DNA of 64,000 bases. It comes from Haliscomenobacter sp041740695 (GTDB lineage: Bacteria > Bacteroidota > Bacteroidia > Chitinophagales > Saprospiraceae). The position numbers and the translations under genes are program-made. Shown here in pieces: positions 43,110 to 51,893 of the stretch (position 1 is the stretch's first letter; every line of letters begins with the position of its first letter). The notes under the pieces are model-generated. The model made no database searches, was not told the origin of the DNA, and saw only the letters and a list, made by a program, of their open reading frames with translations. Location: contig NZ_JBGSLK010000029.1 of the NCBI RefSeq assembly GCF_041740695.1, forward strand, positions 1 through 64,000. Direction: 5' to 3'.

Positions 43110-44709
43110 ACGAGCACTTCTCATCTTATTTGCCATAGTCGCATTCGTACTGGTGTTCGGAGCAAGCTTCTTTTGGCGGGATGCCAATGTCGCCAAGTAC
43201 CAGCTGGAGGTAGAAGCATCAAGCATCCCTATCTTCGAACCGATAGCACTTTCCTTTGCGCATGAATATGCATCCAAAAAGTCGATCCCCCTGGTGCCAT
43301 CGGCAGCAGTTGACATTGACAATGACGGACATGATGAAGTATTTTTGGGAGGAGGTCTACATCAAGCAGATGCACTGTTTAAATTCAGCAAAAAAGGCTT
43401 CCAAAATATAACCCAACAAGTAAACTTTAAAGATAAAGGCATGTACACTTCAATTGGGGTGGCCACTGCTGATTTTGACAACAATGGTTTTCAGGACATC
43501 ATGGTAAGTCGAGAAGATGGGTTGCACTTGTATTACAATGAACAAGGCAGATTTCGTCATCAAGCCATTCTTACCCCAATCAATCAGAAATCGACCCCTA
43601 CAGGAATCACCTTGGGAGATATTGACAAGGATGGAGACCTTGATGTGTTTTTATCGACTTATCTGAAAAAAGAGCTGATGGAAGGCCAAACCATCTTTGA
43701 AGATTACGCCTATGGTTCGACCAGTGCATTGCTACTCAACGAAGGAAAGGAGCGCTTCAAAAACATTACGACCGCCGCAGGCCTGGATTATGTACACAAT
43801 ACTTTTATGGCCATCCTGGTTGACATCGATGACGATGGAAATCTTGATTTGATTGTAGCCCACGACACTGGCGAAGTTCGAACTTATCGCAACAATGGAA
43901 ACCTTAGCTTCACCCTTAAAGAAAATCCACTTACCAAGAAATTTGCCTATCCGATGGGGATTGCTGCCGGAGACTACAACAACGACGGACGGATAGATTT
44001 TGCTTTTTCCAACACGGGGAGCACCTTACCCAGATTCCTTGCCAAAGGAGACATAAAGGATGCTCGTCGATTCAATGAAAAGTGGTTGTTGTACCAAAAT
44101 AATGGCAATTTCAAATTTCAAGACGTAGCCCAAGTTAGAAAAATCGCCAATTATGAATTTGGTTGGGGTGCCGTTTTTGCCGATATGAACAATGATGGGC
44201 TTCAGGACTTGATGGTAGCCGAAAATTACGTAGACCTCTTACCCAATAAATTTTTCCGGCTACCGAGTCGCCTACTCATTCAAAGTCCGGATCATACCTT
44301 TGGTGCAACCGAAAAAGTCAGCGGCGTAAAAAACCTCTACTTTGGCATCACCCCACTCGTAAGCGACTTTAACGGAGATGGTCATTTAGATTTGATCTGG
44401 ACCAATATCAACTCTCCTAGCCTGGCTTTTTTGAACCAGGGTCAGGGAGGGAATTACCTGAAAGTTATTTTGCCTAAAAATGCTCAAAATATCGGGGCCA
44501 AAGTCCAGGTAGAGCTATCTTCTGGTCAAATATTGACTGAATTTTTATTGGTCGGAGAAGGGCTGGCTAGCGACCAAACCGCTGCTTTACATTTTGGACT
44601 GGGCCAGGCCAAGTCCATCGTCAGGGTTCGAATCCAATATTTGAGCGGGGAGGTGGCCTACATCAATCAGCCTCCAATCAATAGCATTGTACATTTAAAT
44701 ACCCATTAA
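43102..44709 (+). CDS. CRTAC1-like FG-GAP/VCBS repeat protein with ASPIC/UnbV domain
   Basis: 535 aa from ATG 43102. An N-terminal signal anchor (LLILFAIVAFVLVFGASFFW) is followed by FG-GAP/VCBS propeller repeats with calcium-binding loops (DIDNDGHDEVFLGG, DFDNNGFQDIMVS, DIDKDGDLDVFLS, DIDDDGNLDLIVA, DYNNDGRIDFAFS, DFNGDGHLDLIW). A C-terminal ASPIC/UnbV domain covers about 450-530. These are extracellular or periplasmic beta-propeller proteins. Binding partner unknown. Confidence 0.92.
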   Translation: MIKRALLILFAIVAFVLVFGASFFWRDANVAKYQLEVEASSIPIFEPIALSFAHEYASKKSIPLVPSAAVDIDNDGHDEVFLGGGLHQADALFKFSKKGFQNITQQVNFKDKGMYTSIGVATADFDNNGFQDIMVSREDGLHLYYNEQGRFRHQAILTPINQKSTPTGITLGDIDKDGDLDVFLSTYLKKELMEGQTIFEDYAYGSTSALLLNEGKERFKNITTAAGLDYVHNTFMAILVDIDDDGNLDLIVAHDTGEVRTYRNNGNLSFTLKENPLTKKFAYPMGIAAGDYNNDGRIDFAFSNTGSTLPRFLAKGDIKDARRFNEKWLLYQNNGNFKFQDVAQVRKIANYEFGWGAVFADMNNDGLQDLMVAENYVDLLPNKFFRLPSRLLIQSPDHTFGATEKVSGVKNLYFGITPLVSDFNGDGHLDLIWTNINSPSLAFLNQGQGGNYLKVILPKNAQNIGAKVQVELSSGQILTEFLLVGEGLASDQTAALHFGLGQAKSIVRVRIQYLSGEVAYINQPPINSIVHLNTH

Positions 44710-44729
44710 TTCACCAAAAAATCATTACA

Positions 44730-45143
44730 ATGAACCAAATCACGAAGCCCGTTATAGCGGGCGTAATCGGTACGGCAATTATGTCTTTGTTTATGTTACT
44801 TTCAACCACTATGGGTGTCCCTAAGATGTCGCCACCTGCAATGTTATCCGGCATGTTGGGTGTGCCCACTGCAGTGGGCTGGATCATGCATTTTGCCATT
44901 GGCGCAACATTTGCGATAGGCTATGCCTTATTCGTTGCCCGTCTATTCAAAAAAATCAGCAACGTTTACCTCAAGGGGGCTTTGTTTGGCCTCTTGGCAT
45001 TCATTTTTGCACAAGTAGCCATGGGCGTACTGGGCGCTATTTTTCCCATGCCAGCGGTGGAGGGATCAATGGCCATGATGATGGTAGGGAGTGTATTGGG
45101 GCACCTTGTGTTTGGCGTGAGTGTAGTGCGGTTTTTGAGCTAA
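44730..45143 (+). CDS. Small integral membrane protein, 137 aa
   Basis: Four membrane helices (AGVIGTAIMSLFMLLS, GWIMHFAIGATFAIGYALF, GALFGLLAFIFAQVAMGVLG, MVGSVLGHLVFGVSVV). Glycine- and methionine-rich; the overall pattern resembles DUF6789-type proteins. It is the last gene of the ECF-led cluster, 20 bp after the ASPIC protein gene. Confidence 0.8.
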   Translation: MNQITKPVIAGVIGTAIMSLFMLLSTTMGVPKMSPPAMLSGMLGVPTAVGWIMHFAIGATFAIGYALFVARLFKKISNVYLKGALFGLLAFIFAQVAMGVLGAIFPMPAVEGSMAMMMVGSVLGHLVFGVSVVRFLS

Positions 45144-45164
45144 GTCATGAGTAAAAAATGAGCC

Positions 45165-45238
45165 ATCTCGAATTTTTGAACAGCCAAAATCGGACTAATA
45201 TCTAATAGCGGAGCGATTGAATTTCAAAAATTCGGGAT
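45165..45238. terminator. Long-loop inverted repeat after the redox cluster
   Basis: Arms of 16 bases (ATCTCGAATTTTTGAA at 45165, TTCAAAAATTCGGGAT at 45223; one mismatch) around 42 bases. A terminator or mRNA-stabilising stem for the operon is likely. Confidence 0.5.
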
Positions 45239-45351
45239 GATTCATGTTTCTAACTATTCCTAAAGAAAAATTTAAAAAGAGGCTGGTAAGATATTATGGA
45301 AAAGGGAGTTTGTGTTGTAAGTTTAGGATACAAATTTAAGCAAAATAAACC

Positions 45352-45771
45352 ATGAGCTTGAAACGACAAACCAGAATTTCCGTACTCTTATGTTTACTCC
45401 TTTGGAACTGTAATACCATTTCAACCAAAGAAAAAAATTGGAACAAAGTACCAGAAGTAGTGTATGCCAAAAGTGTTATAGACTCCTGCAATCTCTATAT
45501 TCCCTTATTTCAGATAAAACAGGATAGCTTATCAAAAGTGAATGAATTTGAAGCGCTAAAAAATAAAAATAATCTCAACATATTGACTCAAAATCTAGAT
45601 GATTTAGTTCAAGAACTAGAAGTTGATGCCAAATCTTTGGCAACAGAAGAAGAGCTACAGAGTTATTTGCTCCGGTTAAATACTCAAGCACAATATGTTC
45701 AAGCCTTATTGGCATCAGGAAAAGCAATCTATGAAGAACACTCGCAGTCATTTGGGAGGTGGACGAGGTAG
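45352..45771 (+). CDS. Hypothetical lipoprotein, 139 aa
   Basis: N-terminal hydrophobic stretch SVLLCLLLWNC gives a lipobox-like site at Cys20. The mature part is helical and charged (LDDLVQELEVDAKSLATEEELQSYL). No family recognised. It stands alone about 210 bp after the redox cluster. Confidence 0.65.
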   Translation: MSLKRQTRISVLLCLLLWNCNTISTKEKNWNKVPEVVYAKSVIDSCNLYIPLFQIKQDSLSKVNEFEALKNKNNLNILTQNLDDLVQELEVDAKSLATEEELQSYLLRLNTQAQYVQALLASGKAIYEEHSQSFGRWTR

Positions 45772-46055
45772 AAATATTAGGTTGATGAATCCTCGGCCAA
45801 TAAGCCTATTAGATGGGTTTCACCTTGAGAAAGATGAGCCGCTTGGCATGTCGCACGTTTCTGGCTGAACTGCTTTGGGATTGTTTTACTACTCATTAAC
45901 ACCATAAATAGGAACAGCAAGCCATAAACAACATGCACAAGCGACACCCACTAAACTCAGTCTCCCCTTTTGAGAAAGGAAGAGATGTAGAGCAATTGGC
46001 TATTTTCAAAAGAAAGCATTAGTATGACGCAAAAAATTACTTAGTACAAAAGCTT
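45772..46055. other. Convergent intergenic gap
   Basis: No gene, RNA or repeat recognised between the lipoprotein gene and the end of the haloperoxidase-like gene. Confidence 0.4.
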
Positions 46056-47450
46056 TTACTTTTTCCATGGCAATTGAGTTACCCTTAAGGCAGCAAGATA
46101 TCCCAAGCGCAAGCCCTCATCACAATCCATTCGATAATGTACGCCCAATGGCAAGCGGCTATAAGCATCTTCTACTCCTAATTCCGCAAAATTTGTAAAA
46201 GTCCGTGCTTTTGAGATGAATTCCGTACGGCCATTGTGGCTTTCATCGGTCATTTCATGTGTACCGAACATATGCGTAAGAATAGCAGCCCCTGCTCCTC
46301 CAAACCCAGAATGGCCAGAAGGATAAGCGGGAAACTCCGGAGACATTCCAATTACATTCTTGAGAGGATTATTCAAGAGGGTTTTCCAATTGGGGTCCAT
46401 CACCCGCCGGATATAGGTCACTGGCCGTTCTACATTATAAGCATACTTAGAATGCCAAACCGCCACCGCTGCATCACTAAGCGCCAAGCCCAATTTGGTA
46501 TAAATCTCAACAGCTTCATCTAACCTTACTTCTTCATCAACTACCATTTGATTGGCAATCGCAATCAATCGAGCTGCTGGTTCAAAGGTTAATTCGAAGA
46601 TATCATCGCTCCAAAATTCTGCAATCCACTTATCCTCTTCAGTCGCATTGTCTACCCACAATTTTACTTCTTTGGCTTGGTTATAAAATTTAGAATTGGG
46701 GTCTTCACTCCAGGTAAGTGGTGGCTTGGCCATTTTTTCACTTTCCTTCAATGCAAAAGTCCGCACTTTACCCCAATAGGGGAACAATGCTGGCGTATAA
46801 TCAGGAAAAGTAGGCTGCCACAGTTTCTCACCATTGGCACCAGTTGCAGGAGGAATGTAAGAGCTTGGGCGAGGGTCTTTGAATGCATCGTGCCCTTGGG
46901 CGTCAGTTTTGCTCCAGCTGTATACCGCCTCGGCAACAGCTTTACCAAAAGCAATCGAACGTGTGCTTACTTCCTTAGAAACATTGGCTGCATTTTCAAC
47001 TTGCAAAACGGTTTCCAAGGAATTGATCTTGTCGATGTAAAAGGTGTTAACATGGGGATAAAACACTTTGAACATCGTAGCATATGCCGCATTCACCGCC
47101 AACGGCCAATTGTACTCCTTTCCTGGCTCAACAGTTGGTACCGACAGGCCAGTGAAATGAGTAGACATTGAGTTGTTATTGGGCATACCAGGGACTGCTG
47201 CTTCATAAGCGGCAAGCCCCATATAGGCCATCATGCGTGCGACTGCGGGTGGTCGATAGCCAGGTGAATAACGGTCAATGTCTAGCAGAAGTTTATTCCA
47301 TTCAAGCGGTACTTTAGCGCTAAAGGCACTAGTGATCTTGTCGGCAGATAGGACATCATCCTCCTCATCTCTGCTACAACTGCTGACTAATCCAAGACCG
47401 AGGATAAGCAGCAAACAGAGAAGGTGTTTGAGTTTAACTGTAAAATTCAT
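46056..47450 (-). CDS. Vanadium-dependent haloperoxidase / PAP2-like lipoprotein (1)
   Basis: A 464-aa lipoprotein (signal LLLILGLGLVSSC; lipid Cys at 25). The vanadate/phosphate-binding residues are all present: KYAYNVERP (K-x6-RP), YPSGHSGFGG (PSGH), and SRLPLGVHYRMD (SR-x3-G-x-H-x3-D). The fold is shared by vanadium haloperoxidases and PAP2 acid phosphatases. The sequence cannot decide between halide oxidation and phosphatase activity. It is divergent from the 47.8-56.7 kb run, and a related gene lies at 59361. Confidence 0.88.
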   Translation of the reverse strand: MNFTVKLKHLLCLLLILGLGLVSSCSRDEEDDVLSADKITSAFSAKVPLEWNKLLLDIDRYSPGYRPPAVARMMAYMGLAAYEAAVPGMPNNNSMSTHFTGLSVPTVEPGKEYNWPLAVNAAYATMFKVFYPHVNTFYIDKINSLETVLQVENAANVSKEVSTRSIAFGKAVAEAVYSWSKTDAQGHDAFKDPRPSSYIPPATGANGEKLWQPTFPDYTPALFPYWGKVRTFALKESEKMAKPPLTWSEDPNSKFYNQAKEVKLWVDNATEEDKWIAEFWSDDIFELTFEPAARLIAIANQMVVDEEVRLDEAVEIYTKLGLALSDAAVAVWHSKYAYNVERPVTYIRRVMDPNWKTLLNNPLKNVIGMSPEFPAYPSGHSGFGGAGAAILTHMFGTHEMTDESHNGRTEFISKARTFTNFAELGVEDAYSRLPLGVHYRMDCDEGLRLGYLAALRVTQLPWKK

Positions 47451-47837
47451 GTTAGAGTACTTGTATGGTTAAAAAAATATTGCAGTAGGAAGACCAACGA
47501 CCATGGTTGAGTCAACCTATCACGAGCACAAACAGTGGAGACACCCTGTAGATAGTTCTAGATGAATTGAAAGATTATCCAATGCAAAAATGAGAATCAA
47601 GCACAAACCAACCAAGTACAAATTTCAAATAAACTTCATTGATTCAACTCAAGCAATTGAGTATAAAAAACTGAATATCAAAAATATATTTCTTACCCAG
47701 TCTTCGATTACTGGTTCGTCCGGGCATCCACTTGAAAAAAGAGTACAAACCTTTGTCAGGTTTCCCAGTTTTAACAGACTACCATCCAAGAAGCTTAATT
47801 GCTTCCGAAATTATCAATCAAAAAAAACAACCATAGG
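47451..47837. other. Divergent intergenic region
   Basis: Probably holds promoters for the haloperoxidase-like gene and for the plus-strand operon, but I cannot place clear boxes. Weak frames here have no family signal. Confidence 0.35.
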
Positions 47838-48449
47838 ATGGAAAATAGTTATCAAATTGCTCTTCAGCCAAAAAAACTTCAAGATGCCAACGAAGAAGTT
47901 AAGGCCATTTTTGAAAGCACAAAAGCTTCCCTAGGCATGGTGCCCAATATGTACGGCAATATGGGCAACTCAACGGGTTTGCTGGCCACCTACAAATTTG
48001 GCTACGATCATTTTCGAAAGAATAGTGGTTTTAGCAAAGCTGAGCAGGAAGTAATTTTTCTGACCATCAGCTACGAAAACGGCTGTGAATATTGCATGGC
48101 TGCCCACAGTATGTTAGCGGACATGATTTCTAAGGTTCCGGTAGAAGTCACCAATGCAATCCGCGATGGTAAGATTATACCTGATCCTAAACTAAAAGCG
48201 CTGAGTGATTTCACTTCGATTATGGTCAACAAAAGAGGCCACCCCTCGGAAACGGATGTGCGCATTTTTCTGGAAGCAGGGTATAGCGAAAATCATATCT
48301 TAGAAATCATTTTGGCTATTGCCGTAAAAACAATCAGTAACTATTCGAATCATTTATTCCAGACCCCATTGGACGCTCCGTTCAAAATGCGTGAATGGGC
48401 GGTATTCAAAGTAGCGCGGAAGGCGGTTCAGTTTTTCTCACGGACATAG
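47838..48449 (+). CDS. Carboxymuconolactone decarboxylase (AhpD-like) family protein
   Basis: 203 aa from ATG 47838. The AhpD-like active site is NGCEYCMAAHSMLADM (C-x2-C-x3-H) near residue 85. Relatives are peroxidase-like disulphide reductases. It heads the 11-gene plus-strand run that also has a glutaredoxin-thioredoxin reductase fusion, a natural electron donor. CMD-like proteins are also recorded beside arsenosugar-type transferases, which occur downstream here. Confidence 0.88.
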   Translation: MENSYQIALQPKKLQDANEEVKAIFESTKASLGMVPNMYGNMGNSTGLLATYKFGYDHFRKNSGFSKAEQEVIFLTISYENGCEYCMAAHSMLADMISKVPVEVTNAIRDGKIIPDPKLKALSDFTSIMVNKRGHPSETDVRIFLEAGYSENHILEIILAIAVKTISNYSNHLFQTPLDAPFKMREWAVFKVARKAVQFFSRT

Positions 48450-48470
48450 GTGAAACAAACGGCAAAGCAG

Positions 48471-48860
48471 ATGGAAACCTGGCAGCTCAATATTTCCCTT
48501 ATACCCAGCATGGCAGTCATTCTGAGCAGCTCCAATCGGATGGTATTGGGAATAACTGACGAAATCAACCAAAGACTTTCGCTTAACCCTGATGCATACC
48601 GGGAGATCATCCCCTTAAAAGTGCAACAAATCAAACGGTTGAGTAGGGGGATTGTCATTTTGAATATAAGTTTGATGCTGTTGGTTGTCAATGCACTGTT
48701 ATCAGGATATGGGGTGCTGTCACCCAAAAACGATAAGGTGCTCATTTTTATAGCCATCACACTTTTTGGCATAGCCATCCATTTTAATGTGCTGTATGCG
48801 ATTCACGCCTATTCGATTCGACAACGGCAGTTCAAAAAATTCCTTGACCCAAAACAGTAA
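48471..48860 (+). CDS. DUF2721-like small membrane protein
   Basis: About 129 aa from ATG 48471; a GTG at 48450, directly after the previous stop, is also possible. Two or three membrane segments (ISLIPSMAVILSSS; ILNISLMLLVVNALLSGYG; LIFIAITLFGIAIHFNVLYAI) and a long charged loop containing RLSRGI. Resembles DUF2721 proteins; function unknown. Confidence 0.7.
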   Translation: METWQLNISLIPSMAVILSSSNRMVLGITDEINQRLSLNPDAYREIIPLKVQQIKRLSRGIVILNISLMLLVVNALLSGYGVLSPKNDKVLIFIAITLFGIAIHFNVLYAIHAYSIRQRQFKKFLDPKQ

Positions 48861-48881
48861 ACGGCAATAAATTTCACCAGC

Positions 48882-49082
48882 ATGCTTATTCGTACGCTCA
48901 ACATCAAGCGAATCCTCTACTTTCTCGTCGGGGCTTACAGTCTCTTCCAGGGATATACTACGGGTGAAGTCCTGTTTTATTTTTTTGGCGTATTACTCAT
49001 CGCCCAGGCCACCTTCAATGTTATGTGCCTGATGGGTGGCAGTTGTGCCGTACCCCGCCGCAACCACAGCCCTAATCAATAA
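48882..49082 (+). CDS. Small membrane protein, 66 aa
   Basis: Two hydrophobic segments (ILYFLVGAYSLFQGYTTG; VLFYFFGVLLIAQATFNV) and a Cys pair near the end (CLMGGSCAVPR). It resembles DUF2892-type short membrane proteins that accompany thiol or sulfur-redox genes. It ends 10 bp before the glutaredoxin-thioredoxin reductase gene. Confidence 0.65.
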   Translation: MLIRTLNIKRILYFLVGAYSLFQGYTTGEVLFYFFGVLLIAQATFNVMCLMGGSCAVPRRNHSPNQ

Positions 49083-49092
49083 AACCAAGTTT

Positions 49093-50274
49093 ATGTCAAA
49101 CAATATTGTAGTATACAGTGCTAAATGGTGTCCTGATTGCAAACGGGCAAAAGCATTTTTGACCCAAAACAACATTACTTTTCACGAAGTAGACATCGAT
49201 GAAGTACATACAGCTGTAGACTATCTTGAAAAAGTCAACAACGGTAAAAGGATCATTCCAACAGTGGTAATCGATGAACAGCCCCATGCCAATCCCAGCA
49301 ATGCCGAATTGCGGGCATTGTTGGGGATTGAGCTCCCGAATAATCATCAACTGTACGATACCGCGATCATTGGAGGCGGTGCTGCGGGTTTGACGACCAG
49401 CATTTACCTACAGCGCGACCATTTTAATAGCATTATTCTGGAAAAAAAAGACATTGGCGGAAATGCCGCACTGACCCATCAAATCCAAAATTATCCTGGA
49501 TTCATTGATATTGGAGGCCCGGAATTAATGAATCGGATGGCAGAGCAGGCCAGGTTCTACGGGGCAGACATTCGCGTGGGCGGTGAAGTGCGCAGCTTTA
49601 ACCACACGGGTGCATTTTTTTCCATTGACACCACCGAAGGAGAAATTCAAGCCCGCAGCATTGTCATTGCAACAGGATCCACCTATCGAAAACTGGACAT
49701 CCCAGGTGAAGCCGACCTAATTGGTCATGGCGTACATTTCTGTGCAACTTGTGATGGTGCATTTTATCGGGATAGAGCAGTGGTGGTCATTGGAGGGGGA
49801 AATAGTGCCTTAGAAGAGGGGCTCTACCTTTCCCGCTTTTGCAAAAAGATTACCATTGTTGCCCGTACTGCGTTCAGTGCATCCAAAACGTACCTGGATA
49901 AAGCAGCCGACACCCCAAACATTACCTTAATCGACCATGCCGTTCCCCATAGTTTCAGCCAGCACGAGGACGGTTCACTCCAGGGTTTGAACGTTCAACT
50001 GGCCGATCAGGCTGAAACGACCCTCATCCCTGCTGATGGAGCATTTGTGTATGTGGGGCTTCGCCCAAACACTGGTTTTTTGAAAAAAATCCTGACTTTG
50101 ACCGAAGCTGGATTCATTAAAACCCAGGATCCTTCCTTTGAAACCTCAACGGAGGGGGTATTTGCTGCGGGGGACTGTCGTCAAGGGGCAACCGCACAAG
50201 TAGCCGCAGCCACGGGCGAAGGTGTAATCGCGGCCTATCATGTACGGAATTACCTCAATCAGAAAGGTCATTGA
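49093..50274 (+). CDS. Glutaredoxin-thioredoxin reductase fusion
   Basis: 393 aa from ATG 49093. Residues 1-80 are a glutaredoxin domain with CPDC at 13-16 (SAKWCPDCKRAK). Residues 95-393 form an FAD/NADPH thioredoxin reductase: IIGGGAAGLTTSIYL, active site FCATCDGAFY near 215, VVVIGGGNSALEEGLYL, and AAGDCRQ near the C-terminus. The fusion lets NADPH electrons pass to an attached dithiol domain. It is translationally close to the next gene (1 bp gap) and probably supplies reductant for the neighbouring AhpD-like protein. Confidence 0.92.
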   Translation: MSNNIVVYSAKWCPDCKRAKAFLTQNNITFHEVDIDEVHTAVDYLEKVNNGKRIIPTVVIDEQPHANPSNAELRALLGIELPNNHQLYDTAIIGGGAAGLTTSIYLQRDHFNSIILEKKDIGGNAALTHQIQNYPGFIDIGGPELMNRMAEQARFYGADIRVGGEVRSFNHTGAFFSIDTTEGEIQARSIVIATGSTYRKLDIPGEADLIGHGVHFCATCDGAFYRDRAVVVIGGGNSALEEGLYLSRFCKKITIVARTAFSASKTYLDKAADTPNITLIDHAVPHSFSQHEDGSLQGLNVQLADQAETTLIPADGAFVYVGLRPNTGFLKKILTLTEAGFIKTQDPSFETSTEGVFAAGDCRQGATAQVAAATGEGVIAAYHVRNYLNQKGH

Positions 50275-50275
50275 G

Positions 50276-51184
50276 ATGAGCCCAACTCAACTGCATCAAC
50301 ATCGGATTGTTGACTTACTTCGGCTTAACGAAGAGTGTAGTGGTTTATCCGATCAGGAGCTAAAAACCTTTTCCAAGATCGCCACTTTTTCAGCGTTTCA
50401 GCCCGGTCAGGTCATTTTTTCCGAATCACAGCCCGCACAATCCTTTTTTATTCTAGAAAAAGGGATTGTGCGGCTAAATTTTAGTCGACGCGACCCTGTA
50501 GAACTACATCCAGGGCAGTTGTTTGGTGACTGGGCAGTAATCAACAACACGGTACGTTTAGCAACGGCAGTGTCAAAAAACCATTCTTCCGTATTGGAAA
50601 TTAACGCCACAGGTTTTTTCGACACTACATTGATAGCTCCAGCTATCAGCTTACAGGTGGTTAAATGTATTGCCCGAAAACTGATACAGCGTGTACAATC
50701 CCGGAGTCAGGTATCGACAAAAATTTTGATTGAGCAAGGTGAGAATGAACATGTGGAATTTAAATCGACATTGCGAAAAAACCTCAAAACGAATGCCAGA
50801 GACCCTAAAATCGAGGTAGCCGTGCTCAAAACGATTGCCGCATTCTTAAATGGACGCGGAGGAACTCTCCTGGTGGGAGTGGAGGACAGTGGTCAGATCA
50901 TTGGAATAGAGCCCGACGAATTCCCTAATGCCGACAAATATTTGCTGCATTTCAGCAATTTATTAGAAAGTCGCCTGGGTAGCAATGTCAATCAATACAT
51001 CCATTACGACCTGGTTAAAATACATGAAAAGATGGTATTGAGGGTCGATTGCGACCCTTCCTCGCGTCCATTTTTTGTCGTTGACCCTGGCACTGCAGTT
51101 GAATACTTCTTTGTTCGCAATGGACCTTCTTCAGTTAACTATTCATTTAGCCAGGCCATAACCTATATACAGGAACGGTTCTAA
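50276..51184 (+). CDS. Cyclic nucleotide-binding domain fused to AlbA_2 (Schlafen-type) domain
   Basis: About 302 aa from ATG 50276. The N-terminal half is a Crp/Fnr-like sensor barrel (FSAFQPGQVIFSESQPAQSF, then FILEKGIVRLNF, LHPGQLFGDWAV). The C-terminal half is an AlbA_2 domain (EHVEFKSTLRKNL, IEVAVLKTIAAFLNGRGGTL, LVGVEDSGQIIGIE). There is no Crp-type helix-turn-helix; AlbA_2 would replace it as the nucleic acid-binding output. Known AlbA_2 proteins are putative regulators or nucleases. An effector-controlled regulator of this operon is my inference. Confidence 0.85.
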   Translation: MSPTQLHQHRIVDLLRLNEECSGLSDQELKTFSKIATFSAFQPGQVIFSESQPAQSFFILEKGIVRLNFSRRDPVELHPGQLFGDWAVINNTVRLATAVSKNHSSVLEINATGFFDTTLIAPAISLQVVKCIARKLIQRVQSRSQVSTKILIEQGENEHVEFKSTLRKNLKTNARDPKIEVAVLKTIAAFLNGRGGTLLVGVEDSGQIIGIEPDEFPNADKYLLHFSNLLESRLGSNVNQYIHYDLVKIHEKMVLRVDCDPSSRPFFVVDPGTAVEYFFVRNGPSSVNYSFSQAITYIQERF

Positions 51185-51194
51185 CAGTGGACGT

Positions 51195-51893
51195 ATGGAT
51201 TTCTCAATCATCATTCCGGTGCTGAATGAAGCACAAAAAATCGAGACCCTAATTCAATATTTGAAACAACACAGCGATGAACGCTTATTGGAAATAATAG
51301 TAATTGATGGAGGGAGTCAGGATGGCAGTGTAAAAATTGCCATTGACTCAGGTGCAAAAGTATGGTCTACTACCGCTTCTAATCGAGCCATACAAATGAA
51401 CCAAGGGGCAAAAAAATCGACTGGATCAGTACTTTATTTCATCCACGCTGATACCATTCCTCCACCCACCTTTTTGCAGGATATTGAAGACAGCATTGCA
51501 CAGGGTTACAGCATGGGTTGTTATCGATACCGCTTTGACTCTCCTAACTTAATGTTGAGTATCAATGCAGCTTTCACCCGTTTTCCTTGGCTATGGTGCC
51601 AAGGCGGAGATAAGACCTTTTTCATCAAACGCGAGGTCTTTTTTCGCCTCAACATGTATGACGAGCAATATTGCGTAATGGAAGAATATGATTTTATCCG
51701 ACGCTCAAGGCCACTATATCGGATGGTCATCCTGCCCAAAGAGGCAGTGGTGTCGGCACGCAAATATGAGGGTAGGAGTTGGCTCAAAGTTCAGCTTGCC
51801 AATATGGTTGCCTTTTTTTTGTTTCGGGTTGGCACCAAACCGCAAAAAATCAAATCAACCTATCGTAACTTGTTAGGCAATCCCAAGAAGTAA
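51195..51893 (+). CDS. TIGR04283-type glycosyltransferase (arsenosugar-associated)
   Basis: A 232-aa family 2 glycosyltransferase. MDFSIIIPVLNEAQKIETLI, IVIDGGSQDGS and FIHADTIPPPTF (metal-binding DxD-like HAD), with GGDKTFFIKREVF, match the TIGR04283 group. Members are annotated as arsenosugar-biosynthesis transferases or as rSAM/selenodomain-associated. It overlaps the next gene, a TIGR04282 transferase, by 1 bp. The usual partners ArsM and ArsS are not in the window, so the substrate here is open. Confidence 0.87.
   Translation: MDFSIIIPVLNEAQKIETLIQYLKQHSDERLLEIIVIDGGSQDGSVKIAIDSGAKVWSTTASNRAIQMNQGAKKSTGSVLYFIHADTIPPPTFLQDIEDSIAQGYSMGCYRYRFDSPNLMLSINAAFTRFPWLWCQGGDKTFFIKREVFFRLNMYDEQYCVMEEYDFIRRSRPLYRMVILPKEAVVSARKYEGRSWLKVQLANMVAFFLFRVGTKPQKIKSTYRNLLGNPKK

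Noticed and set aside
47590..47837. Lysine-rich plus-strand frame before the AhpD-like gene
   Set aside because: It overlaps the real gene in another frame, lacks domain signal and looks like translated AT-rich leader DNA.
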